The position numbers were made by a program, and so were the translations under genes. Below, in pieces: positions 40,165-51,640 of a DNA stretch of 64,000 nucleotides. Every line of letters starts with the position of its first letter. Position 1 is the stretch's first letter. Source of the stretch: Atrichornis clamosus (Eukaryota > Chordata > Aves > Passeriformes > Menuridae); the NCBI GenBank assembly GCA_013400975.1, contig WBMZ01014019.1:310001-374000 (forward strand), written 5' to 3'. Under the pieces are notes generated by a model. It had not been told where the DNA came from and made no database searches. It worked only from the letters and a program-made list of their open reading frames with translations.

Positions 40165-40450
40165 CAAAATTAGACTGGACATTAAAAAGCATTTATTTGC
40201 CAACAAGGTGTTTGAGCTCTGAAACAGCTTTCTACAGGAGTGGAAGCTTCTAGAGATGCCTGAAGTCTGTCAATGTGTAAGAAGCAATGTAAGGTCAATG
40301 CCCATAACAACACACTCTAACTTTTGGTCACCTCTGAATTGGTCAGGCAGATGGACCAGATGACAGTTTTAGGTCCCTTCCAACTGAAATACTCCTGTTC
40401 TGTTCTGTTCTATTCTATTCTATTCTATTCTATTCTATTCTATTCTATTC
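40165..40450 (+). mobile_element. CR1 LINE 3' end with pentanucleotide tail, plus strand
   Basis: The block order follows the CR1 3' end: a diverged 'ORF2 end' segment (aaaattagactggacatt, aacagctttctac), then ttttggtcacctctgaattgg, tcaggcagatggaccagatg, and taggtcccttccaactgaaa. It finishes in a tail of three TGTTC and eight TATTC units (40396-40450). The tail is the typical CR1 3' microsatellite, here expanded as a pentamer. It shares its subfamily-diagnostic 3' untranslated sequence with the copy at 46614-47130. No open frame survives. Confidence 0.9.
40396..40450. repeat. (TGTTC)3(TATTC)8 microsatellite
   Basis: A perfect pentanucleotide array forming the 3' tail of the CR1 copy. As an uninterrupted short tandem repeat it is likely length-variable between individuals. 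Confidence 0.95.
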
Positions 40451-40639
40451 TAAATGTTCCTTTGTTTTGCTGATATAAATTATATTTACACTTCTAATAG
40501 ATTACTCTGTTTATTCTTAGGGCTTTCTGTAGAATGACTTTACTAGCAGACATGAAGCCAGAAGAGATACAGCCCAACTTATTCTTCCCTTCCCGTGTCT
40601 CTATAAAAAAAATATAAGAGAAGAAAAGCTTCAGGATGG
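40451..40639. other. Short non-coding stretch
   Basis: Unique-looking AT-rich DNA immediately downstream of the CR1 tail, with nothing recognised. Confidence 0.5.
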
Positions 40640-41640
40640 TGACATATTATAAAAAACTGCATTGAATGCAGAACAAGCTGAGTGGCCACAAGGCCAATCT
40701 GCAGTGCTATGTTGGTGGCTCAGCCTCAGTCCTTTTGTGGAAAGACCGGCTCGCCCATATTGTTCCATCATTGTTTTACAGCTGGTACTAGGAAATCCTT
40801 CCTGCTGTTGCCTTGTTCCGTCCCCCCTTTTGAGCAACAAAACAAAAGCCAGAGGCAGATTTTATAAAGGTAGGGGAAAAAAAGCAAAAACTTTATTTTG
40901 GAAGCTTTCCGAAATACAAACAGGGGAAGGGCAGTCTTTCCCCCAGCCTGGCACAAAGGCCCAGTATACAAAGGTTTGGGTAGGGTGGGGTGTGGGTAAG
41001 GAAAGATGCAAAAGGAAAAGATGGCAAAAGAAAAAATATTTCCTCTCTCTATCGTATAGCTCTATCTATAAGCTGTTCTAACAAAAAAACATAGTTTACA
41101 AAGATTCTCAAATTAAGACACAGAATTAAACGTTCATCTTTCAGTCGTCACTCTGCGATAGCATGTTCTCAACCCCAGAAAGCTGTAGAGATAGGTGGTT
41201 CTACTTTGTCTAGGATATAGGGTATTATTAATCTGAAACAGTTCAGGAATGCTGTCTTGGACTAGACAAAAAAGCAAAAGCAAAAATCAAAAAGCCTCTC
41301 AGCATCACTGCTACAGAGAAGAACCTTCTCCCTCCTCCATGTTTGTCATGTATCTCCTGAAGCATGAAGGAGGAAAAGAAGGAGGGAAGAAGATCTGGTT
41401 AAGCCTCATTCATGATTCACAGCCCTTCAGATGGCTACTGGGAGTCAGTAAAGTTTTTTTGCAGATGGGACAGATGGCTACGCAAATTCTTCTGCTTTCC
41501 GTCACAGCATCACACAGCTCTGTGCAGTCAAGACAGAGAAAGGGCAGATTTTCCCCAGGTCTCTCTACAGGCCTAGAGACCAGCCATCACCAGGCAGCCA
41601 AAGGACAGCTGCTGGTAAGATGATGGAGGGTGAAAAACTG
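40640..41640. other. GC-richer unclassified patch with long chance frames
   Basis: The composition differs from the flanks, with more G+C, G- and C-rich runs, and scattered CpGs (for example gtcgtcactctgcg at about 41145-41158). Plus-strand frames of 139 codons (40662-41081) and 124 codons (41249-41623) are open, with 61-69-codon frames overlapping the first on both strands. The translations are basic and show no domain I recognise. Around 40865-40910 the minus strand reads AATAAAG followed by U-rich sequence, which could be an old polyadenylation site of an element on that strand. An old LTR or other interspersed repeat is possible. No terminal TG...CA ends or target duplication could be fixed. 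Confidence 0.2.
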
Positions 41641-44600
41641 AGCTTGCAAATGTACCATCCTCAACCACATCAACGCCTCAAACTCCTGTTCTCACTTCCC
41701 AAATATCTCTAGTTGCCTTTGCTTTTCACCACTTAACAGCTGTGTTCTCCTCATCTCCCTGTTCAAAAGCAAAACTTAGAAAATTCCATTAAAAATCATT
41801 TTCTTATTTTCATTTCAGTACACCTCCAATCTCTTTGCCAAATGAACAATCACTGGCTGCTTCTTCCACTCACAGGCGGGCACTAGAAGCATTGGCTATT
41901 CAACTATGTATTTTTAACACTAGATTAATTTTTAAACTGATTTCAGTTTTTAACATTAGGAACAGACTTTTCTGCACCACTACTGAACTCCACACTAATT
42001 TATAAATACGTTGTATGTTTGGTCTGGGGAGAAAAACTTCCTTGCTTTATTACTTATAGAAACTCCTGGTGAAACCGTACTAATGTAACCAGGGGGCGGC
42101 AGACATGATTTGGCATTGTTTGCTTTTAGCAGTCCTCAGTATCTGCAAGTAACGATAGTGCTGACAACTAACAATCTTCCCCTAATGAAGGAAAGGTTTC
42201 ATTCCACCTGGATTGAAAGCAGGTTGTGGGAGTTAATTCCTGGAGAGAAAGAATTATAGACATCAGACAGGCTTTAAGAAAATGCCTGGAATAACCATGC
42301 CAGACTCTATTGTCCTGTTTCATTTATTTATCTCTTAAGGAACTGAAATTCTGGTATGGAATTTCTATACGAAATTCTGTAAAGGGGTGAGAAAAATATT
42401 TTCTCACTTATGTTTGATTTGAAAAAAAACTTAAAAGGTCTCTCTCCACTGCCCTTTCAGATAAGCACATTGGAATGTCATCAAGAATGTGGCAAATTAT
42501 ATTCTTTTCTTATGATTAAATTTAGACTTCATTGCAAATCAATTTGAGGGCAAATTTGTTTATTGCTTATAGAATGAACTTTTAATTGCTTCCAGAAAAC
42601 TTTATGAAATTTCTTCTAGGTCTGAAACTGTTAATTATATGTAACATCGTATAAATTTCTATACCTTATTACAAATGTTAGAAAATGTCCATAACTAAAA
42701 TTTTAATTTATTTTATTGCTTACCCCTCTGAAAAACTAAAAGTAATGGTGGAGCAAGAAGATTGTCACTATATGTATCATTTCCCAATGATTAAAAACTT
42801 GAATAGATGAGTTCCATATCTATTCTCATTTAAACTAACAGAAGGAAAACCATAGACTAGTAATTCATTAGAAATCAGAGATTTTACAGTCAAATAAAAG
42901 AAGTTTCATTTCTGTGATATGAACCTTAGTTCTTCTAACAGAACAAGAGAAAACCTGAGAGAGGAAAAAATCCCCCCATATGTAGATGGACTGAAAAAAA
43001 ATTTGGAACTTTATTTCAAAAAGTACAGAAGTTATAAAACACATTTAGACGAAACAATGACACAAAGCATTGAGTCCACACATGTTTTGACTGTAAAGTT
43101 CTTATGTGGTCAGATTGATGGTATTTTTGGGAGAAAAAAACCCCAACTCTCTATCTCTACCAAACAAATAATTCAAAATACCTCATGAGTTTTTGTACTA
43201 ACAGACAATGCACTAATTCAGGGCCAATGAAGATGATTTTTTTTTCTGCAAAATCTTTTTCTATCAACAGCTGCCTTTTCTATCATTCACTTAGCTCCCA
43301 TCCCCTAAGTTATCCCATTTCCAGAGACACATAGGCACCATCACTGCATTTGAATATGATGCATCCCTGTTTAAAACCTAAAAAACACCCAATACAAGGT
43401 GCAATAAATCTACTAAAATACCTCTTTTGAGAGCCTCTTCTGGAATTAACCATTCCTAGTAGACTTCCTCATGTCTGACAAGACAAAAGACTATCTACCA
43501 GTCATGTAAAAACAGAGCCATAGGCAACAGAAAAGAACAGGAGATCTTCTCTTAAACTACTTGTATGTGAGTTTAAATAGATGTGCACGTGTGTGCTCTA
43601 TACAGAGTCAGTCACTTCTGTCACTAGAACCTACAGTCAAATGTGGTTTTAAATTTGAAAATAAACAGCTGGAAAGCTTAAATTCTGGAGACAGTACTAA
43701 TGAAACTCCATACTTAAAGTACTGCTTTATGTATATCTGACATCATAATTTGATCTTAAAATATTTACCTGGCCTGAACATTAATAGATATAAGAAACAG
43801 AAAGATAATTCTCTCAAAATCTAAGGAATATTTAAACTTAATTAATCATTACAAAGACATTAATTAAATTTGCAGTGTTAATCAGATATAAGGGAATAAT
43901 ATTAAATATTGTATGTGGTGTTTTTTCTTTCTCTCTCTCTCTGTGTCAAGTAACAAGGGATTTTGCTGTTAGTGCTTCAAACTGACCGCATTGTAGTCTT
44001 TCTGAAAAGGCAAGCATTACTTATACTTAATCAGGATTAATAACAATATACACTGAGGCCAGCACTAGGATTCAACCAGTTATTGTTGCCAGTTATTTTG
44101 GTGAGCTTTTAACCCAAACAGTGATTGACATCCATCAGGATTTTTCTTATGGCGACTTCAGCAGAGTAAGAGCTCTGCAGTCTATCCCATGTGTGATCCT
44201 GTTCCATCAATTGACTAGCTCCATCTCAGGAAAAATTTCGGTCTCTCTTTCTGCAGGGTAACAAAGGGACATCCTTTAATGTGCCAGGAAGGTCCTGTTG
44301 TTCTGAAACCCACAGCCAATCTTTGATCGCACAGACTTAGTCCAGAGTGGAGAAAGCACCTAATAGTTAAAATTTCAAAGTAGTACTACTGGCAGTTTGG
44401 GATTTTTTTCATACCTTCCTTGTTCACTGTTATAACCTAAAAATATAATATCTCCAGTATTTCATATCTTGGGGATTTAAGTTCCACTAATCAGTAAAAT
44501 TTGTATAAACATGAGCAGCTTGATGTCAAATGCTCATAAATAGCTCCTTTCTAAATTGTTTCTCAAGTGACTTACATTTGTGATTCTCTGTATATCCCAT

Positions 44601-46613
44601 GAAATCATGCTATCTCACAGGATTCAAAGCCGTCATTGTCACTTTCCAGAAGCCAATGAATCCTGGTAGTTTTCCTAATCAAGTTTCAGCATCTAGATAT
44701 TACAGTGAGAAATACTTTTAAAATTTATCAACAGCTAAGATAGCTATTTCTTTTATATTAACACAATCAGTGGGCAGTTTTCAAGGCAGATTTTTAAGAA
44801 ACTGTGAGGACTTCAAATGAGACAGGATTTTCTATCAATGAAGCTGATAAATAGAAAATGGAAAGAAAGAAAATCCGCAGAAAGGAATACCAACACATGC
44901 TTCAGGTGACCAAAGAAGAATATGAAGGTGATGTATTACTTCTGCCTAGTGACGTCTTGCCATCAACCTGCATAAAAATCTTCTATGAGCCTGCATCTGA
45001 TCTGAGAATGCAAGCTGAGTGTCTTTGAAGCTCTTCTCTTTATTCTGGAACACAGATACTGTGTTTCTACTATTATTGACTCTGCCAAAAATATAATTTA
45101 ATTTGGTCTTAATTTATGAGATGTGCTAATAATTCTCCTCTAAGGAAAAAAAAGATTAAAAGGCAAGAAAAGGTTTAATTTCATACATGAAGAAACTATT
45201 TTAGAAACCAGACAACCCTGCTAAGTGAGCAAATATTCAACATTCATCAGAGAAAAACAAAGAGCAACAACAGAAAAGGTCATCTCAGCTCTTTTACCTC
45301 CTTCATGCAGGGAACTATTCTTACAAAACTGTGTATATGTCATTGAAACACTATCTGGCAAGATGATTAATATTATTTTGACTTATTTTGACATTAGTAG
45401 TTTTAGAACATAAAGTCCTAGTTTAAAGGAAACAGTGAATGAAAAGGTCTCAAGGACAGATGTTGAAGTGCAAGTCCACAGAGAAAAAAAAATTAACATA
45501 TATGAAAACAGTTCTTATAAAACAAATGCTTTACATTATTATGAAAAAAATTACCAAGAACGTTTTGCCAAAGATTTGTCTTTCCTCTGGTAGCCACATT
45601 AAGTCCTGCTACCTCTTATCACTCCAGAGTCTCTTTAAAAACACTAGTTTCCAAGGTGGAACACTTTGAAGCTTTCTAGGAAGCCTCAAAGCAGGATGTC
45701 TGGGAAAAGAAGTGTCCCCTGCAAACAGGTACCCATAGCAGGTACCCCAAGCTCCAGGTGGGCAGTATTTGGACCCCCATGGATGGTTCCCTATCATAGC
45801 CCCTCCTTACAGCTGCCATTCCCTGCTACCAGACCGTGCTGCTCAGTCAACTGGAGTTTGGATGTGCAAACCAGAAGGGCTGGTCCTCCCTGCCAAAAGG
45901 CTGTTTCCCCCAAATACCTGTTTTGTGGAGCATGGCAGAAGGGGTGGTAGAGAACTGAACAGTCCCTACATAACTGCATGAGGGGTGTCTGTGTGTCCTT
46001 GTGTGTGTGTTTCTCTGTGTCAGAACATAGCTTCAAAAACACTTGTTCTCAGAGGCAAAGACATTTTGAGACTCCTACTTTGGCTTTGGGGCCCTATGCA
46101 TCTGTCACAGCTTTTAGATGCATCAGTTGTGCACTTTTTCTGAAAAATTATCTTTAACCCAGATTATTTCCCAGTCTTGGTGTGCAGAATGGATCTGCAG
46201 ATCACTTGTACCAGAACAATCACAAAGTTAGAGAGCTGAGATGGGAAGGTAGGAACAGGAGGCCAGGTCCAGAGACCTCCTCAGTAGCCTTCACATGTGC
46301 AAATAGGTTTGGAAAATGCACAGGTGTGCCCTCTTCAAACTCTTCTGACTGATTTTTATTCACACTATAAAAAAGGAATTAAAAAGAAATGAGGTCAAGC
46401 CTACCAGTGACGCACTGCTCATTGTTTCAGCTTCTCACCTTCCAGTAACACCATTAGATCAACAGCTACTGTGTAAAATATAAGTGTAGCCATGTCTATA
46501 CAATAAAGTAAAAAGGTTGGAACAAGGACAGAACAAAAGAGTGACGAGAAGGTGATGAAAAGAAAGAAATAGAAAGATACAGCTTTTCGAAAAAGAAAAG
46601 AAATCCAAGCCAA
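41641..46613. other. Non-coding stretch, no gene seen
   Basis: Mostly AT-rich with frames under 100 codons. Features of note are a CT run at 43929-43943, a GC-richer block at about 45650-45960 with overlapping short frames on both strands, and a TG-rich simple tract at about 45983-46022. No gene or mobile element was recognised. Confidence 0.6.
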
Positions 46614-47130
46614 GCCTAGGGTCCCACAATTGAAGAAGGATGTGAAGGCTGCCGAATGCTTCCAGGAGAGGGCAACAAAGGTGGAAAAACAGGGCTGGGA
46701 GGCACATCCTGTGAGGAGCAGCTAAAGCCCGGATCGGCTGGTCTAGTTTGGAGAAAAGTAGGCTGAAGCAAGACTTCATTGATCTCTACAGCTTCCTGAG
46801 GAAGGGAAGTAGGGAGGGAGGTGCTGATCTCTTCTCTCTGGTACTCAGTGACAGGACTGTGGGAATGGTTCAGAGTTGTGCATGTGAAACTTTTGAGACT
46901 AGGAAGGACTTCTTTACTGAGAGGGTTCTCAAATGCTGGAACAGGCTTCCTAGAGAGGTGGTTGATGTCCCAAGACTGTCAGTGTTTAAGAGACATTTGA
47001 ATAACACACTTAACAACATGCATTAGCTTTTGGTCAGCCCTGAATTGGTCAGGCAGCAGGACTAGACAACGGTTGTAGGTCCCTTCCAACTGAAATAGTC
47101 TGTTCTATTGTATCCTTTTGACCCTGTCTA
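46614..47130 (+). mobile_element. CR1 LINE, 5'-truncated, plus strand, with ORF2 C-terminus
   Basis: Starts in ORF2 (caattgaagaaggatgtg, gcaacaaaggtgg) and continues through the C-terminal region. An open frame from 46748 to 47026 gives 92 residues including DFIDLYSFLRKGS, ETRKDFFTERVLKCWNRLPR and EVVDVPRLSVFKRHL. These are the last conserved blocks of CR1 ORF2, and the frame stops at TAG (47024-47026) where ORF2 is expected to end. The 3' untranslated region (ttggtcagccctgaattgg, taggtcccttccaactgaaa) matches the copy at 40165. The tail is degenerate (ctgttctattgtatcc). It lacks the 5' and catalytic parts, so it is not mobile by itself. Confidence 0.93.
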
Positions 47131-50100
47131 TTATATTCTATTTATAAATTACAGAGGAGAAAGTATGAGATGTATAGTTTGCCTTTCCTACACTCATATG
47201 ACATATGGAGACCCAGTAAAGTATAGCTGTGTGATTAAGCAATCCCAGCTGCTAAAATGATAAAACAAGTGTAACATCCAAGGATTTCTCTTTTTTTTCC
47301 TCATGAAAAGGGCGGGGAAACCAACATAATTTGACATAATTTTTCCATTTGACTGACACTTCATTTTGGTCATTTATACAAAAACCAAAATGCTGGGAGG
47401 CCTTAAAGGGAAGTTAAACCAGAAGTCTCCATGACATCTTACATGGCAGGTCAAGTCATTATACATACAACTCCTTATATATGGGCTAGTATCCCTTTTC
47501 TCTTTTTTTTTTTTTTTTTAATTTGAATGAGCAAAAGCAAAAGAAATACTATAACAGCATGCCCCTCTAGTTTCTTTTACTTCTTCAAAATGCTTGTTCA
47601 GGATGACTTTCTAATTTTTACTTTCTTGAAGTAGAAATAACCAACGACTTTGAAGCTACAGACTATTTCTGAAAGAAATTAACCATATCATGTCTTTCCC
47701 TTAAGCACACTGAGGTAACCACTGATGTGCTTATTAGGCTAATTTCCTCAGCAACAGCAAACAACCAGCAGTCAGCACTCACATTAAGCAGATGCACTTT
47801 TTGTGTTGAGTTACCTTGCCTTTACTTCTGGCATACGCTGTCAGCTTTCACTACTCTGTCTGACTCAATATTTCTAAAGCAATGTTCCCACACCTTCCTA
47901 CATATACTTGGCACAGTCCTTTGACCTGCTTCAGCACTAGAAAATTATATATCTAGCACTTGGTGAGAAGCAGCTTAAGAAGGCTATGAAAAAATATTTT
48001 TTAAGTCTAACTAGCAGTTCCTATCTAGTCTGGGCCAATAGACTGCTGTCAAACCTTGACATTTCTCCTGAACCACTGAGTATGGTGCAACCAAGCAGTG
48101 TGCCTCCCACCAGACAACAGACACATCGAGTTGTAGACAGGAAAGTGATGGCTCCCAAATGAGAAGGAAAATAAAAGCATTTACCAAATGAGTTCTGGAA
48201 TAAAATGAAGGACTTATTCTAGAAGACCATTACCTAAAACATGAATTGCAGAACAGACCAAATAAACCAAAGTCATGTAATATAAGCACTGCAGAAAAGA
48301 AAGGCAAGAGATGTATAAATTTATTAACTTATCAAAAGGATAAGATTTAGAAAAGCTGAAAGATGTCAATAAACTTTAGCAAGCAGTCGGTCCTTTTGTG
48401 TTAAATCTTCCCTTAACTTCTCTAAAGATGCCAATTCTGGGATGAAGGGGGTGTCCCTTTGTGCCTGCAGTTGGGAATTGAGGATGAGTATGAGTCATTG
48501 CCAGAACACTGCTCCAGGACAAAGCCCATCTTTTATTACCTAATCACAAAAATTAAGCTGTTTTATTATAACTATGATAAGTTGTTGCAATTAGGATGTC
48601 ACCCTGTTTCCAGGTAGATTCAGTCTAAGCTTAAACCTGAGTTTCATAGGCTGTTTCCCTAAGTGATGATCTTGTTTGGTAGTCTGTGAGACTTATTCAG
48701 GCAGAAAGTTATTCTAGCATGTCGTACCTGTGACATGTCGTAACATGACTATTTTGTTTTACTTTTCTTTCCTCGATATCTCTTTGTGTTCTGTTCTAGG
48801 TGAAATGTGAAAAGCTTTCACAGTATGATATGAAAAGCCTCCAAAAGTCATTGCTACACCCTCTTTAGCATATTTGGATCTTACTCTGTCTCTTTCTTAC
48901 CTGTATATCTTACTCCATGTTTTTTCATTTCAGCAAGAGGCACGACAGAGTTTGATGCTCTGGGGTACTGCCTTAAGGCCTAAAGTCTCTGCTGTGCTAT
49001 GTTAGAGCTAGCGGAGGTGTCAGCAAAGACTATCAGCTGCTTCCACAGCTTTGTACCACCTTCTCCAGCCTCAAAGATTTCCTGAGATCTGCTGACAACC
49101 ATTCAAAGACCCCTCAATCCAAGCCAACTAGCACATATCACCCAGCACCTAGAAAATCAATGAGTAAACTTCCTCATTTCTGCTTGAACTCAACCCAGAA
49201 TTATGTGTTACCTAAATCCTTCAACCTCTCTGTGATTTCTTTGTCCCCAGATAGCATTACTTGCATTGCCAATCTGCATTCAACTGCTGAGACTTCCCAC
49301 TTTAAAACTGTGTCAAGACACTGATGATGTTTTGACAGTGCAGGTTGTAATATAGAACATTTGACACAGCTTAGAAAGAGTTAGAAAAAAATCTATTTCA
49401 AATACAGGAGCAACTATTTTTCTAATATTAAAAAAAAAAAAAAAGCCAGGCCATTGCAATAAAAAAGCCAGTCATAGACAAAGACATGTTGGCTGTAAAG
49501 GTAGATTATTTTAAGATGGTGTCTTCTTGACACAGAAACTCTGCACTACATATTATTATGCACTAAACCTCAACTTTTTAAAATATGATTGTTCAGAGTC
49601 ACCTCCCTAAATCAAATGTAAGTGCCATATTTCCAAAAGTGCTGAACACCAAGTCCTGCGGCAATGGTTTACACTTTCATAGTGTGTTGCATTCAGTATG
49701 ATGAATACTTTGAAAAAAACAATCAGTTTATTTAGATGTCTAAATAAGGGCTGAGCTAGCACACCAAATTTCAGACTGATGAAAATTATTTTCCATCAAA
49801 ACATGGAATGTCTCTGCAGTGAAAATTCTGACACATTCTTAACAGTAATACCAGGTAAAAATCCTAGAATGGATTACCTGTTCTCAGAAAATTAGTTACG
49901 TTCATTAAACACATTACAACTGCCATTTGAATATCCTATTACAGGAGTGCTTGATGTGCCTTGGCAAGAAGAGGGTATTTAGAATGCATGTGTGCAGTTC
50001 CTGGTCAAATGAGTAGATAATAGACATTTTTTTCTAGAAGTCAAGCCATGGCCAGAGGGTGCCCTTAGAAGAGTAAAATCATGAAGCTTTGTGTGTCCAA

Positions 50101-51640
50101 GAGAGAAGTCGGGTTTCTTACATTTGCTCAAGCCATCTGCATCTCCAAGATATGATTGCCAGCAAAGGTTTTGGGAGCAGAGGGGCAGGGAAGCAGAACT
50201 GAGCACTGTGAGAGGCAGAGACATCTATCAATAGATTCACAATCAGATAGGGCCTACCAAAAGTGTAGTTCTTTGTTTTTTTCATTTTAAGAAATAAACA
50301 GAAGACACAAAACCTGTATTTTACAAAACAAACCATGGTGTAGAATAAGGACATATTTTGAAACATAAGCAATGTGTGCATGTTTTTGGCTGGGTCCTTA
50401 AGTTTAACTCATTTCTTTCCAAGCTTGGCCCTTGATTTTTCTCCTGCTGTTGATGGTGGCTGCTTGAACACTCACCATACCAGGTTGCACTTTGCTTTTA
50501 TTCCAGTATGAAACGTGGGATTGCAATATGCAAAATGTTGGGAATGGATTCTTAGCCAGCTTGTATTCCAAAGTAAGAAGGTACCACACCACCTGTGCTG
50601 TTTACAAAATGTTACATCACATTATCATGAGGTAACCATCATGTTCCTGTGACTCAGTGGAATTCTTTGTTGCAACATACTGTCTGAGCCAAAGGCACAG
50701 ACAACCGAGAAGAGGGAAAGAATGTGATGATTGGTATTTTTCTGATTAGCCACAGTGGATAAAAAATAAAACAGTAAAGCTGTGGCAGCTACAATTATTT
50801 GCTATGATAAAGCAAACATTCCAAGACTGTAAGAGGAATCAGACAGATGATAAATTAATTCAGAATTCTTAATTCAGCCAACCTTGTCATACTTATCATT
50901 TCATACATATCATTTCACATATGCCCCCAGTACATATGAAACTCATCCACAGCATTGCTTAAATTCTTCACTCTGCATTCAAGGCTTTCATGCTTCTTTG
51001 TCAGTACGCAGAAGGAATCAAGCAACATTTAACAGGGAAGTTGAAGAGTAACCATGAATTTCGTGCAAATAGCTTCTGCACTAGTCTGTCATGGAGCCTT
51101 CAGTGGCATGCCAGGAGTTTGCTGGAGTAAAAGATCTACAATAAGCACTGTATTGCAGCTCAGGGGCTATCATTAATTGAGTGGGAGAGATAAAAGTCCC
51201 TTCACCTCCTTCACTAAACCAAAATGCATTCTCCTGTCAAGAATAATACAATAAATATAAGCCTTCTAATGGAATATTATTTTCTTCTCTTTCATCTCAT
51301 CCACACGAAATCCTAGAAAGAGCATACTGCACTGCAGAATTGTCCATGACTGCAATGCCAACATTCCTACCAGAAACTCTTGCATTTGCCAGGCTGAGCC
51401 AACCAGCTTTCCTGAGGCTACGAAATACTCAGTCTCCAACACACATACAAGAATAAAGCCTAGCATGGTCCACAGAAGCCCACAAATAACTCTTTCCTGG
51501 TCAATATACTTTGCATTGCTAGTTCAGTCTCCTGAAGAAGTGAATTTTAGGAAGACTAAAGTAGTGCCGGCAAGGAGAAAAGCAGATGGAAATACACAAA
51601 TTCTTCCATAATAGCACTTCCTATGATGAATGTCTGCCCT
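47131..51640. other. Non-coding stretch, no gene seen
   Basis: Frames under 90 codons, none recognised. Simple sequence: 17 Ts at 47503-47519 and 15 As at 49430-49444. A small repeated catgtcgta lies at about 48719-48743. Confidence 0.65.
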
